DNA of 64,000 nucleotides. It comes from Symbiotaphrina buchneri. Its lineage: Eukaryota; Ascomycota; Symbiotaphrinales; Symbiotaphrinaceae. This document shows, piece after piece, positions 1 through 11,826 of this stretch; the first letter of the stretch is position 1, and each line of letters opens with the position of its first letter. The DNA is taken from contig BCIG01000019.1 in NCBI GenBank assembly GCA_001599915.1, forward strand, positions 1 to 64,000. Direction: 5' to 3'. Below the pieces are notes generated by a model. That model had not been told where the DNA came from and searched no databases. It saw only the letters and a program-made list of their open reading frames with translations. The position numbers and the translations under genes are program-made.

Positions 1-3000
1 GCCACCGCCTTCGCGTCCGGCCCGCCCATTGGCTCCCCGCCGGCGAGGCCGTCGATTCTGCCGCCAAACCCGGACCCCGTCATGCTCCTTCTAAGGACCA
101 GCAGGCGGATATGTGGGATTCGCTCGGACCAGCTATGCGGATGCTGACGGCGTGGGCGTTATTGGCTTTGATATGGTAACTACCGTCGACCCGGACTGTG
201 GTGTTTGCCACGGGCTAATGCGGAACACAGGGAGGGACCAGTACGGATGTCAGCAGATATGCGGGTACCTTAGAACATGTGTTTGAATCCACCACCGCGG
301 GCGTTACGCTACAAACTCCGCAATTGGACATAAACACGGTTGCTGCCGGAGGTGGCTCGATCCTCTCCTGGCGAAATGGCCTATTCTGCGTTGGGCCGGA
401 GAGTGCTGGCGCACATCCTGGTCCCGCTTGCTATCGGTACGTGCTGTGAACAAGTTCAGGAAGCACACCGCTGATGACAAGGCAGCAAAGGAGGGCCCCT
501 TACCATTACTGACGCAAATCTGCTGCTTGGGCGCATCATGCCAGAATACTTCCCCAGCATCTTTGGACCCAATGAAGATCAACCACTGGACTTAACTACC
601 ACCAGAAAGCTTTTTGCGGAGCTTGCAGAAACAATTAGCAAGGATATGGGAAGCAGCATATCCGCTGACGAAGTAGCTCTTGGGTATAACTATGTTTGGC
701 GTCTTGACGTCCGAATGCTAAGAGGTGTTCAGGTTCATCAATGTTGCCAACGAGACAATGGCTCGTCCGGTACGCTCACTAACTGAAGCCCGTGGCTACG
801 AGACGTCTCACCACCGACTTGCGTCCTTCGGCGGAGCGGGTGGACAGCACGCATGCGACATGGCTTCCGTGCTCGGCATAAAGACCGTCATAATCCATCG
901 GTACTCCTCGATCCTTTCCGCTTACGGCATGCACCTGGCCACTGTCACGAACGAAGCACAAGCACCGTGTTCCGAAGTGCTCGGAGAAGCGACGTACATG
1001 CTCCTGATGAGTCGAGTGGAAGAGTTGAAGAGGAAGGTAGTGAGCGAGCTGGTCGCTCAGGGGGTCCACGAGAGTCTGATCGAGCTTGAAGTATTCCTCA
1101 ACATGCGCTTTGAAGGTACAGATACAAAATTGATGGTTGCGGAACCTAAAGATGGTGATTTTGTGACCCAGTTCAAACACCAGTATAAGCGTGAGTTTAC
1201 GTTCTTGCCGCCGGAGAGAGACATATATGTGGATGACGTCCGCGTGCGAGGGTCAAGTAAGCGGCAAACAGGAGTTGATGAAACTCCATTCGACGCGCTG
1301 CAGGCCATTGCGAGTGGGCAGATTGAAGTCAAGCCGTCAATACCAACAAAATCGACCAGAGTGTGTTTCAAAGATGTTGGCTGGGTGCCCACTCTAGTGT
1401 ATCTCCTTGATCAGATCAAGGACACTTGTTTAGTGAAGGTTCGTTACCACGTGTGGAGTCCTTGTCATGATTTGACTGTGTTAGGGACCCGCCATGATAA
1501 TAGATCAGACGCAAACAATCGTGATCCTCCCAAGCTGTACAGCTACGATACTGAGCAAACATATCGTTATTGACGTGAAAGAGAGCCAGAAGACCGCATT
1601 GAAACCAACGGCCATCGAACACGCGGACCCGATACTGTTATCAGTGTTCGGACACCGCTTCATGAGCATTGCTGAGCAGGTGGGCTTGACTACACTTTTT
1701 GGTATGCAAGTGTTGTCGATACTGAACAAGTGCTAGATGGGCCATACTTTGCAGAAGACAAGCGTCTCCGTGGCCATCAAAGAACGCCTAGATTTCAGTT
1801 GCGCAATCTTCGGGCCGGACGGCGGACTCTGCGCGAATGCCCCGCATGTACCGTAAGTCTTGATGTACTGATCCGCAACATGAAGTATTAGTTTTCATGC
1901 CTTAATTCTAGGGTGCATCTCGGAAGTATGCAAAGCAGCATCCAGTTTCAGCACCGCCTTCACTCCAAAGACCTGCGACCAGGAGATGTGCTGTTGACGA
2001 ACCATCCGTCCGCTGGAGGCGTAAGTTGCCAGCCTCCCGCCTTGCAGAGTGCACTAGGGCTAACCACTTGCAGACCCACCTCCCCGATATAACCGTCATT
2101 AGCCCTACCTTTGATGCAGAAGGCAAAGAAATCCTTTTCTATGTCGCCTCCCGTGGGCACCATCTCGACATCGGGGGACTGGCAGGCAACTCGATGCACC
2201 CAGATGCCAAGGAGCTTTGGGAAGAAGGGGCGGCCGTCAAATCCTTCAAACTCGTATCGCAGGGCCATTTCGATGAGGAGGGGATCCGTAAGATCCTCGT
2301 GGACGACCCCGCGCAGTATCCCGGTTGTGTGGGCAGCAGGCACCTCAACGATAATCTGTCCGACCTCAAGGCGCAGATCGCCGCAAATGCGCGTGGCGTG
2401 GCGCTGATCGAAGCGCTTATCCAGCAATATGGCAAGGAGACGGTCGTGTTTTATATGCACGCTGTGCGCGCGAATGCAGAGAGCTCCGTTAGACAGTATC
2501 TGAAGAAACGCATCGCAGAGAATGAAGGGAGGCCTCTCAAGGGTATTGACTACTTTGATGATGGGAGTCAGGTGTGTCTTACGGTGGACATAGATCCCGC
2601 CGACGGCAGTGCTCGGTTCGATTTCACTGGGTCCGGCCCCGAAGTTAATGGTATGTTCTCATTCCGCTGCTATGGCTGTGAGTCTGACAAGCCACTACAG
2701 GCAACTCCAATGCGCCCACCTCGATCACCATGTCCGCCATCATATACACGCTCCGCTGCCTCATCGGCGTCGACATCCCGATGAACCAAGGTGTGCTTAC
2801 GCCCATCAACACAATCCTGCCCTCCTCCAGCATCATCAACCCGTCGGCCGACGCCGCCGTCAGCACCGGGAACGCGCTCACCTCACAACGACTCGTGGAC
2901 CTCATCATCAAGACCTTCGGGGCCTGCGCCGGGTCGCAGGGGTGCATGAACTGCCTGGGCATGCTGGGCGGGCCGCGGCCCGACGGAGGTTACGCGTACG

Positions 3001-3542
3001 CGTACGGCGAGACTATCTGCGGCGGCAACGGCGCGGGGCCCACCTGGGATGGCTCGGCGGTGCCGACGCAGACGCACATGACCAACACGCGGGCAACGGA
3101 TATCGAGGTGCTGGAGAAACGCTACCCGCTGATCATGCGGGAGTTCTCCACCCGCCGTGGCTCGGGCGGCAAGGGACTGCATGTTGGAGGCAATGGCGCG
3201 ATCAGAGTGTTTGAGGCGCGCGAGCCGCTCCTGTTCTCGTTCATGAGCGAGAGGAGGGTGCAGAGCCCGTTTGGCATGGCCGGTGGCGGGGACGGCGAGC
3301 GTGGGCTCAACTTGTGGATGAAGAGGAACCGCAATGGTGGCTTCAGGGTGGTGAACCTCGGACCCAGGAGCATGGTTACCATCAGGCCTGGCGAACGCTT
3401 GATTATCAATACACCGGGGGGAGGAGGTTGGGGGAAGGTCGGTGAAACGAATGGATATGCCGCACGGAAGGAGCCGCCGATGGTGTTTTCGAGAGCAAGC
3501 GGCACAGTCTCTGCCAGGCAGGAGTTGCAGGAAAGCCAGTAG
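1..3542 (+). CDS. Hydantoinase/5-oxoprolinase (HyuA-HyuB fusion), 5' end outside window
   Basis: ATP-dependent opening of a 5-oxoproline or hydantoin-type ring; cytosolic family. Nine exons are readable: about 95-175, 231-436, 486-683, 733-1438, 1485-1679, 1737-1852, 1912-2020, 2074-2650 and 2701-3542, together 1010 in-frame codons. The HyuA part shows [14 protein letters not shown] (Gly-rich nucleotide-binding motif split by the first intron), [24 protein letters not shown] and [10 protein letters not shown]. The HyuB part starts near [18 protein letters not shown] and ends with the usual NTPGGGGWG tail. The family is about 1250-1300 residues, so some 250-300 N-terminal residues lie outside. 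Bases 1-94 could not be placed in an exon with confidence. Whether the substrate is 5-oxoproline or a hydantoin cannot be told from sequence; the carbamoylase nearby favours a hydantoin. Confidence 0.9.
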
Positions 3543-4069
3543 AGTCTAGCTCGTGCGTCTCAATATGTGAACTTCCTGAAAATCCAAGTAGCGAAACAAG
3601 GAGTCGACCCTCTGATTACGTGTCTCGTGTGTCTGTAGTAATAGTTGTGCAAGACGAACTCTTGCTCAAAGTGTTGAATGTACGGGTATGTTGGTTTCTT
3701 ATTTGACGATCAGATGTAATGATGGAGTCAGCCCGCCCGACCCCACTCCGCCCTTATCTAGATGTTATACGGGTGATAAGGTATGATACATCTGGGGTTT
3801 GCTGTCATTGAGTCATTCCCAATAAGCAATTAAGGGATGCGTTGCTGTGGCAGATTAAGAGGGGTTGAACGAGTTTAAAGATCTTTCATTAGTTTCAGTG
3901 AGCCTTAAACTGGCATACACATCTTTCTTACACGAACAGAGACAGATGGTATACTGACTAACTCAAAAGCACTCCCATATTCACAGTGTACGGACTGTAA
4001 GTTACACACGAGACTTCAGGATGGCCTTCTGCACCGTTCCACTCGTGCCCATAGACCCAAAGCATACAT
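3543..4069. other. Intergenic, convergent gene ends
   Basis: The 527 bases lie between the 3' ends of the oxoprolinase and dioxygenase genes. I see no coding signal; they should contain both 3' UTRs. Confidence 0.6.
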
Positions 4070-5481
4070 CTACTGGTAAACAGGGACCCCATCCCGCATC
4101 ACATACTCCTTCGGCAACTCCACCACCATATCCTTTGCATTGGGATGCTTATGCCTGGCAATCTTCAACCGACGCATGGAATGCTGCAACACGAATTGCA
4201 TCAGCTTCCATCCCAAGTGCCTAAGCAGCATGGTCTAATTACTCACCTCATACGTCGTCATCGCATCATACTTCTTCGGGCTCTCCTCAGAGAAACAGCT
4301 AGGCAGCACATCGATCAACTCGTTACCATTAGCGCCAAAGAAGAACGGGAGCGAGTAGCGATCCATATCGCCCTTGTTGACCACACGGTGCACGGTGGAG
4401 AGAAACTTGTCGTTGGTCATACGCATGAACATGTCGCCGAGGTTGACGACGAAGCAGCCCGGCTTGGGCGTGACCTTGATGAATTCGCCCGATGCATTCA
4501 GGACCTCCAGCGCCGGCTCGGTCGTCACGGTCTGGGCGATCATCGTGAAGACTATGGCGAGGGATTCAGCCCGTTAGCATGCGCTGCACCATATCCTAGG
4601 TGTACATCCCACGAGGAAGGTCCGGGACTGGTTTGGCAGAGCACTTACACTCGATATCGGTATGCGCTCCCAACCCCGTCTCCTCGTCATCCGGCGCCGT
4701 CATGGGCGGGTAATGCAAGCTTCTGACACCCGCCATGGGCGTCGTGACCTTCTTGTCAAAGTAATTCTCGGGGAGGTCCAAAGCCAGCGCGAAGATGCGG
4801 ATAAAGCGCCTGGCGAACTTCAGGAGCGCCTGCTGGTAGGCGATCATGCGGGGTTTGAAATCTTGGATCAAGTCCTCGGCGGGCCAATGCGAATCCTTGA
4901 AGATGTATCTTGGCATTTCTCGCGCGCCGTCAGGGTCCAGTGCGGGGTCGTAGGCCCAGGAGAAGGCTTCTTTGCAGTCTATTAAGGCACAAGAAAGGGT
5001 CATCGGTTAGCAGGTTTCACCCTTTTCTTTGGTCATACTTGACGGCGCGGCTGCGCCAGGTTCATAGTCTCAAAGACTCACCTCCTCTCTTTCTCTGGCC
5101 CACATTTGTGTAATACAAAGGCTCATATCCCAAGAACCATTGATTCTTCCCCTGGAACACCGTCATCTTCTGCTCCTCGGGCAGAGCAAAGAAGGCCTTG
5201 GCCGCGTCCAGCGCGCTGTCCACAATCGCCCAATCGATGCCATGGCCCGCGATCTGCATGAAGCCGATCTGGGTGCAGGCGTCACGCACTGCTGACGCGA
5301 CTTTCTGCCGCTCACTAAGATCCGTCGAGTACATGCCCGACACATCGAGCACGGGGATCTCTTTGAAGCTGCTGAGACCCGGGTGTGATTGTGCGAGGGA
5401 GCGCGTTATGCCTTGTTGAAGGCGGAGCACGCCGCCCTGCTCGGTGGAGGAGGTGGTGGAGACATGGGATGTCGACGCCAT
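4070..5481 (-). CDS. 2-oxoglutarate/Fe(II)-dependent dioxygenase, isopenicillin N synthase-like
   Basis: Predicted 382-residue soluble oxygenase of the DIOX_N plus 2OG-FeII_Oxy architecture, which oxidises a small molecule using 2-oxoglutarate and O2. Four exons on the minus strand: 5481-5082, 4978-4649, 4551-4247 and 4183-4070. The N-terminal part has IPVLDVSGMY and GFMQIAGHGI, typical of the family. The iron triad is visible as H-x-D in GLGAHTDIE and a distal His in STVHRVVNKGD, followed by the 2OG-binding RYS of DRYSLPFFFGANG. The start at MASTSHVS was chosen over an upstream in-frame Met because homologues begin close to that point. Length is normal. It shares a 1.2 kb divergent promoter region with the UNC93-like transporter. 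The substrate is unknown; members include thymine and flavonoid oxygenases. Confidence 0.9.
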
Positions 5482-6698
5482 TGTGAGTGTGAGTGTGCTG
5501 CGGTGGGACTGGATATGGTACAATGAAGAGGATAACACTATGTGGCCAGGCTTTCGTATGCAGTTCGGCAAGAGACTGGGACTGTTATGGCGCTGTTTAT
5601 ACCGATGACACTTTCTGGACGTTGCTAATCAGCCTCTGTAGAATAAAGACCATCCTCTATCAGGCCCCGCATATTTATCTAAGACGTAAGCCGCCTCGCC
5701 CCTCAAGCATCGCCCTACCGGCACTGTGCCAAACGGCCGGGTGAGCCAGTCTGCGAGCTTCCTCGCCGAAAGCGACTATGTGCCGGCGCACCGCCCCCGT
5801 GTTGCTCTCCCGTCACGGGCCCCGACACAGCTCGACCCATCCCTGCGCTGACTAGGCACCACTTTCAAGCTGCGCTCAAGATAAGACAACGCCGTGGGGC
5901 GCCGATACGGGCGGAGGTCTTAGGCGCCTTGCCCTATCATATTAGAGTTGCCCTAGGTTGCCCGACGCGCGGACGAGGCGGGTAAGCTAGCGCCTCCTGT
6001 TGGGGAAGCTGCGATAGCCGACGTCGTCGGAAAAACAGGCAGGCAGCCATCGGGCAAGATGCGAGTGGGGAAGACGTCTGGATTGCAGAATGATTGAAAT
6101 CAAGGGACGCTGACTGGTGGACGGGGGTGGACGGGGATGGAGAGGTAGCACAGCGTGGTTGCCGATGCCCGCATCCAATATTCTTTCGCAGCGGCCCGGG
6201 ACCGCGGTGCGATGGTTATCGCCCGCTTTTGCCAGTGGTTCTCCACAGCCAAGACAAATCAGTTGCCCGATGCATCGACTAGAGTCGGCACCGCTAGTTT
6301 CATTCGCTGGCTGTGCGATTGTGCAGGCTTGGGGCCTCTTATCAACTCCCTTGACAGGGGGTGATATTAGCCCCGCTTTGGTGGGCGCGCAAGGGCGATG
6401 TTCAGATAAAGACAGCCGGGATCGCGAAGGGAAAGCGGGAGGAGATCGCCGCACACCCATCGGGCAACGTGGGTGTGTACTCGAGGGGCTATTTAATTGA
6501 AGACGGGCCCGCAAGAAGGCAGAGATAAAATCATTGTCTTTAATCGACTTTGAGGCAACTGAAAGCTCTGGCTGTCCCTGCCATAAAAGCACAGAGAGGG
6601 ATTTACTTGATAAAAGATACTTGAATTATCCTTTTCCTGTCTTCGTCGTTCTTTGCACCGTTTGGGCATTGCTTCTCCTCGAAAATAAGACGCACATT
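5482..6698. promoter_or_regulatory. Divergent promoter region (dioxygenase / UNC93-like transporter)
   Basis: This 1.2 kb intergenic region lies between two divergently transcribed genes and probably holds both promoters. It contains several GATA cores (for example GATAAGAC near 5880, AGATAAAG near 6405 and AGATAAAA near 6523), which would fit nitrogen control by an AreA-type factor. That is inference from motif matches only. No convincing ORF is present. Confidence 0.4.
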
Positions 6699-8379
6699 AT
6701 GTCTGACGACAAGACCGCCGTTGCCGGTGCGGACCCGGCTACGTCGCCTTCGGTCTCGGTCTCTGCCGACCGCGGTGAGGGCCAGGTGCGAGAGGTTCAT
6801 CTTTCGTCGTGGCGTTGGCGGGCTCCGTACGTGCAGAGTGCTTACTGCTCTGCAATCTGCGGCGGGACTGCCGGGCTGTATGTAGCATTAACTGGTCTGG
6901 GTATGTATATCCTACCTCTCTTACGCGGCCTCTGCCTCCTTCCGCAACATACTGAGATCCCACTTATAGGCGCGGGAGGTGGGAAGCCGTCCTCTCAATC
7001 GGTTGCGTCCGAGACCAACGCCGTCAATGACGGAGTCTGGGCTATTGCTTCTCTGTTCGGTGGCTTCCTCCTGAACCGCTACGGGCCTGTCATCACGCTT
7101 GTTTTTGGCGCGGCGGGGTTTCCCCTCTACGTTGCTGGCTTCTGGATCTATGACCAGACCGGAAAGGCCTGGGTCCCTCCTTTCATGGGTGCCCTGAGCG
7201 GGATCACCGGCGGCGCGCTTTGGGCTGTCGAGAACTGGATCGCCACATTCTATCCTGAGGAGGGCAATAAGGGTCTCTACATCTGGACTAACTGGACTGT
7301 GAGTTCCTCTTTGACACGCTGGTCTGCACATAAGACCATGCAATATATGCATGTGTCATTCGCAACTGCTGACAGTAGACGTTCAGCTTATCAAAACCGG
7401 CGCTGTTATTGGCTCCATCATTGCCCTTGGTATCAACGTAAACCGCACCGAGGCCTCTGTGCCATGGTTCCTCTACCTCATCTTTCTCCTAATCATGTGC
7501 GGTGCTACCTTTGCCGCCTGCTTTGTAGCAAAGCCCTCCACGATCCGTCGGAACGATGGGACTGCGCTTGCTATTTTTTCCGTCCCCACCATCAAGGAAG
7601 AGCTAGCCGGATTTGCTGAATCCTTTAAGGAACCTAAGATCCTCCTGATGTTGTTGCCGCTCTTTGTTGCAGAATCATACCTCTCGCCCCACAGCAGCTT
7701 TAACAGCTACACGTTCACGTTACGGACTCGGACACTCAACAATCTGCTCTACTGGTTGATCCAGATCCCTATCGGGTGTATACACGCATGGATCGCAGAT
7801 AACAAGCGTTTCAGTCGGCGGACCCGCGCCTTCATCCTCACAACCTTTGTTGCCGTCTTTGTGATTGCAGGCTTTATCGGTGCCGAGGTTATCACGTCAC
7901 AACCTGCATACCAAGACCGCTCTAAGGCGGGCCCAGACATGGACTGGACCGATGCCGGATATGGCGGGCGTCTCGTTTTATATCTCGTCTGGGGCTGCAG
8001 CTACTGTCTCTTCTTCCAGCTTCGGCTGTGGTTCATGGGCTCGCTATCCAACTCGCCGGAGAAGCTTGCACGATACTGCGGCCTGATCCCAGCCTTCCAG
8101 GCGTCAGGGATCGCGATCGCGTTCGGCATCGACGCCACCAAGCCGGCGTACTGGAAGGAGTTCACGGTCTGGTTCACGCTGTTTGTGGCGGCGTTCGCGT
8201 GTCTGTATGTGCTGGCTTGGAAGTATGTCACGAATACGAATTACTTCAAGGAGGATAAGGTTATTGTGCCCGTGCATTGGGCAGAGGACCTGGGTGTGCA
8301 CGAGGCGGTGGATGCTGTTACCGGCATGGCGAGGGTGATTGATGAAGATCCGCATGTGAGAGAGAAGACGGCGGCTTAG
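6699..8379 (+). CDS. UNC93-like MFS membrane transporter
   Basis: Predicted 507-residue polytopic membrane protein, three exons: 6699-6900, 6970-7298 and 7387-8379. A hydrophilic N-terminus of about 45 residues is followed by roughly eleven to twelve hydrophobic segments. Examples are YCSAICGGTAGLYVALTGLG, WAIASLFGGFLLNRYGP and GAVIGSIIALGIN. The pattern matches fungal UNC93-like proteins (the C922.05c type), a divergent MFS branch with unknown substrates. The second acceptor was placed at 7386 because only that site keeps LIKTGAVIGS in frame after NWT. The gene sits between a dioxygenase and a Zn2Cys6 regulator, so uptake or export of the substrate or product of the adjoining pathway is plausible but unproven. 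Confidence 0.88.
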
Positions 8380-8894
8380 ACGACCATCGATGGCGTCTGC
8401 TGGGAATATTATTTGCCTGAAATTAGGATGACGGCTGAAATTCTTCTTTCTTGGGTTTGCTATTTCCGGTGCTGTCGAATGTTCGATATAATTCAGTTAA
8501 TAAAGTAGAGCTTCTCAGTCACTCCAGCTCACCGAACACTGACATCGAAAAGATGCCATGATGCTACAGTGGTATTCGACCTCTTTTTACTAAATTCCCA
8601 ACCCTGATTGGCCACTCCTGACACTACAGAAACTCTTTACTCCATATGTCCCAATCAGTGTTTTTCGGGCAACTCAAAAACTCCGGATAGGGCCCAGCCG
8701 GCGCTTCACATCCAGTCGCGGTCCGTAAGCGAAAGGCAATCTTCCACATTATTGACTGGGAGAAGCGCCCCCCACTTTTTCCCCTTCCCTTTGTCCATTA
8801 TTTCCGCTGCACCCTAGGCCGCTAGCTGCTCACCGGGCAAGCAGGCATTGCCCATCTGCTTCATGACAGATTGATTTTTCTGGCCATCCCCGTG
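8380..8894. other. Intergenic, presumed regulator promoter
   Basis: The 515 bases lie between the transporter stop and the regulator start. They are pyrimidine-rich near 8770-8810, as is usual for fungal promoters. I see no gene. Confidence 0.5.
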
Positions 8895-11454
8895 ATGGAG
8901 TCCACTGATGATCCCATTATCATCTCAGACTCTCCGGCGCCGGCGCCTCCTGCGGCTCCAACTTCGAGGCCGTACAAGAGCAGGAGACATCGGTGCGTCA
9001 ATGACCGTCTCTAACCACATACGATGTACTACGTATCATACTGACTTATGAACGCCAGCCCATGCGATCTGTGTAGAAGGCGCAAGTCGGCCTGCAAGCT
9101 CGAGGGTAATCCTCCCTGCGCGTTATGCGTGCATCTCGGCGAGGCATGTACGTTCGTGAATGGCCCTGCGCCGCGTCGACGGGATCCGTACACCACCACT
9201 CGGCAAAGCCTCGATCACAGCTCCATGGATTGGGATGAGGTACTAGCAGGGCAGGGCGAGAGCCGAAATAGACGGCCTGCGGACGAGGTCAATGGCGAGT
9301 CATATGCTGCACATTCATGGACGAGAGTTGCAGAGCCGAGTCCCGGCGAACAGCCCTTTCGAGACGCCATGCAAGCCATCTTGTTCGGAGACCCAGGACT
9401 GGATCCAGCTGGTTTCCATACTCCCAGAGGCCGGCTCCGGCTGCCATCCACACCTTCGCAAAGGCCAGGATCGGCGCTGGGCTATCCACCGCCGCCCAAT
9501 GGGATGTCCCATCGCTACTCCTTCTCCAGCGGCGAGGCACAACTGCAGCAGGACATGAGCATGTACGACTTCGCGCTGGATGCGCCCGTGAACAACGGGT
9601 CCGGCGCAGCGAGTCTCTCTACAGCTGTGTGGGATGACAAGAACACGCTCGCGGACCGCGAGGATTGGTCGTCGACGTATATGGGGCTTTCGAGCGACGG
9701 CGATCCGTATCTGTTCTCGCATCTCAATTACAACTCGAACGATGAATAACTGATCCGCCTGCTGGGGTATCATCGGCTGCAGGATACGGCGCCGGCGGAT
9801 TTTCCGGCGCAGATGATGATGATGCAGGAGACGATGGGCAGGCAGTTGATGAAGGCGACGTCGTTTGGCGAGCCCAGGACACATGCAGATCTCGCGGCTA
9901 CGATGGATGATGCCTTGGGTGGGAGACTCATCAAAATGTAGGACGTCCGCCTACCTACTCAATGGTTAGTAGATGCTGACCTTCACCTTACCAGATTCTT
10001 CCGCTTCGTCCAGCCCTACTTCCCAGTCCTCGACCAAGAACGCACCATGTCCCTGCTCAAGCGCGGTGCACTGCACGAGATCCCCCTCTGCCTTCTAACC
10101 GCCATCTACGGCTCCGCGCTGCCCTTCGCAAACTACGCCGACAAATGGGAGATGACCATCTACGACGTGCCCAAGCAGGAACAACTCCTCTGGCAGCTGT
10201 GCTGGGAAGAGATCCAGCGCGAGCTGCACCATCCGCGCCTGGCCGTGCTGCAAGCCTGCCTGCTGCTGCTCGAGCGGCGCTCCAGCTCTCCACTGCTGCC
10301 CGAATCAGCATTCAAGTGGTCGCTAGTGGGCACGACTGTTAGCCTGGCGCAGACGCTCGGGCTGAATATTGATCCTTCGGATTGGCGGATGGCGCCCTGG
10401 GAGATTAAGCTCAGGAAACGTCTTTGGTGGACGACGTTTGTGCAGGATAAGTGGATTGCGCTGACGATGGGCCGCCCGCCGCATATTAGACTGGATGACT
10501 TCAATGTGCCGCTGCCACAGGCCGGCGATGATGCCCTCGGGGACCATGCGGGGGAGGATATGGTGTTTTTCAGGCATCTGATTAGTCTAACTATGATCGT
10601 GGACGAAATCCTGAGGGTCTTCTAGTACGTCACCGACTACTCCTCCTCCGACTACTCCTTCGATCTCCCCTTCCAAAAGGGTCCTAACAAAGCTAACCCT
10701 CCTTCCCACTCAAACAGCTCCGTCTCCTCGATCGGCAAGCTCTCAACCGACTTCCACCTCTCGATCGAAAAAGCCCAACCACTGCGGACCGCACTCCTCG
10801 ACTGGCGGACCAAACTGCCCGATTCGCTCTCGCTCACCGCCGAGGACCAAGCGACGCAGGAAGTCAACGGCAACGGCGCGCTGCATCTGGCGTACTACAC
10901 TGCGGAAATCACCATTTTTCGAGCGCTGCTGCGGCCGCTGGGGACGGCGGACTGGAGCGGGGACGCGCTGGCGGACGCGGTGCGCGCGTGTAGAGCGGGC
11001 TCGAAGTCGTGTGGGTATGCGGTGTTGAACGTGGTCCAGATGCTCAGCTGGAGGCATTTTAGGGCTTTTTGGCATAGCTGTATGTTTTCTGCATCCTTGA
11101 CTGGTCCTTATTATCCTTCTTCCTTCGAACCCATCCCCTTCCTCACCTCAGTTCTTCTTCCTCTCCTGGAGCTATTAAACGGGCTGACACCCTCCAGGGT
11201 CCCGCGTAAACTTCTCCATCGCAAGCAACTACATGATCCTGCTGTTCATCACGTCGCACTCACTGTCAGAAGCGCGCGAGTGCAAGGGTCTCGTCGACAA
11301 ATGGCGAGCAGTGCTGCAGGCGGAAACGGCGAGCTTCGATCTTCTGAGTTTGGCCATGCTGCGGCTGAATACCGCGTACTGGGGCCCGTTTGATACCATG
11401 TTCAGGCTGGCGCCGCATGTGGAGATGGCGTTTAGGGAGAGTGTGGAGGAGTAG
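8895..11454 (+). CDS. Zn2Cys6 transcription factor with in-frame stop (probable pseudogene allele)
   Basis: Fungal binuclear-cluster regulator, 741 codons over five exons: 8895-8992, 9059-9937, 9995-10624, 10718-11079 and 11198-11454. The zinc cluster reads CDLCRRRKSAC, then CALC and a final Cys (CX2CX6CX7CX2CX6C) at about residues 35-62. A family-typical YMGLSSDGDPYLFSHL motif follows, then the fungal middle homology region (LCLLTAIYGSALPF; LRKRLWWTTFVQDKWIALTMGRPPHI). Codon 9747-9749 is TAA in the same frame, and the frame stays open through LIRLLGYHRLQDTAPADFPAQ to the next donor. The stop is therefore inside conserved coding sequence, compatible with a CAA-to-TAA change. As read, only a 240-odd residue DNA-binding fragment would be made. 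It probably once controlled the neighbouring catabolic genes. Confidence 0.85.
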
Positions 11455-11826
11455 TGAGGGAGGGAGGGGAAAGGGGGCCCGGGTGGTAGGTGCATAGGTG
11501 GGGAGGGATTGGTGGGAGGGGATTGAGTCCGTATTTCAGGGTTGCATGGGTTTGGGGCGTTATGCGAGTGGGCTTGTGGACTCGCGGGATATACAGCCCT
11601 CCTCAATGGGAGGATCATTGCCAGCCCCATCACAAACTTGACGGTCGTGTCCATCGGGCAGTAGATAACTGTGAAGGGTTCAGAATTTATCGCATATACC
11701 CTGCTCCTATGATCAAGTGAACTCTGTCGTTGGCTCTGTCCTCGGCCGCTACATTGCAATCGCTCGAGGTCAAGACATAACACATGCAGGAAGTGACCAC
11801 CAATCACCATCACGGTAGGCCGCTCC
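11455..11826. other. Intergenic, convergent gene ends
   Basis: Between the stops of the regulator and the carbamoylase. Purine-rich at 11450-11530. No gene seen. Confidence 0.5.

Noticed and set aside
2609-3214. Second plus-strand ORF overlapping the oxoprolinase
   Set aside because: His/Arg-rich out-of-frame reading of the HyuB exon.
4145-4726. Plus-strand ORF over the dioxygenase
   Set aside because: Antisense shadow; the minus strand has the HxD…H iron triad and correct splice sites.
6117-6592. Overlapping ORFs on both strands in the 5.5-6.7 kb spacer
   Set aside because: No family resemblance, no signal peptide; composition is as expected from a GC-rich promoter region.
9315-9884. Minus-strand ORF of 189 residues within the Zn2Cys6 regulator
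   Set aside because: Shadow frame; the plus strand carries the zinc cluster and continues in phase across four introns.
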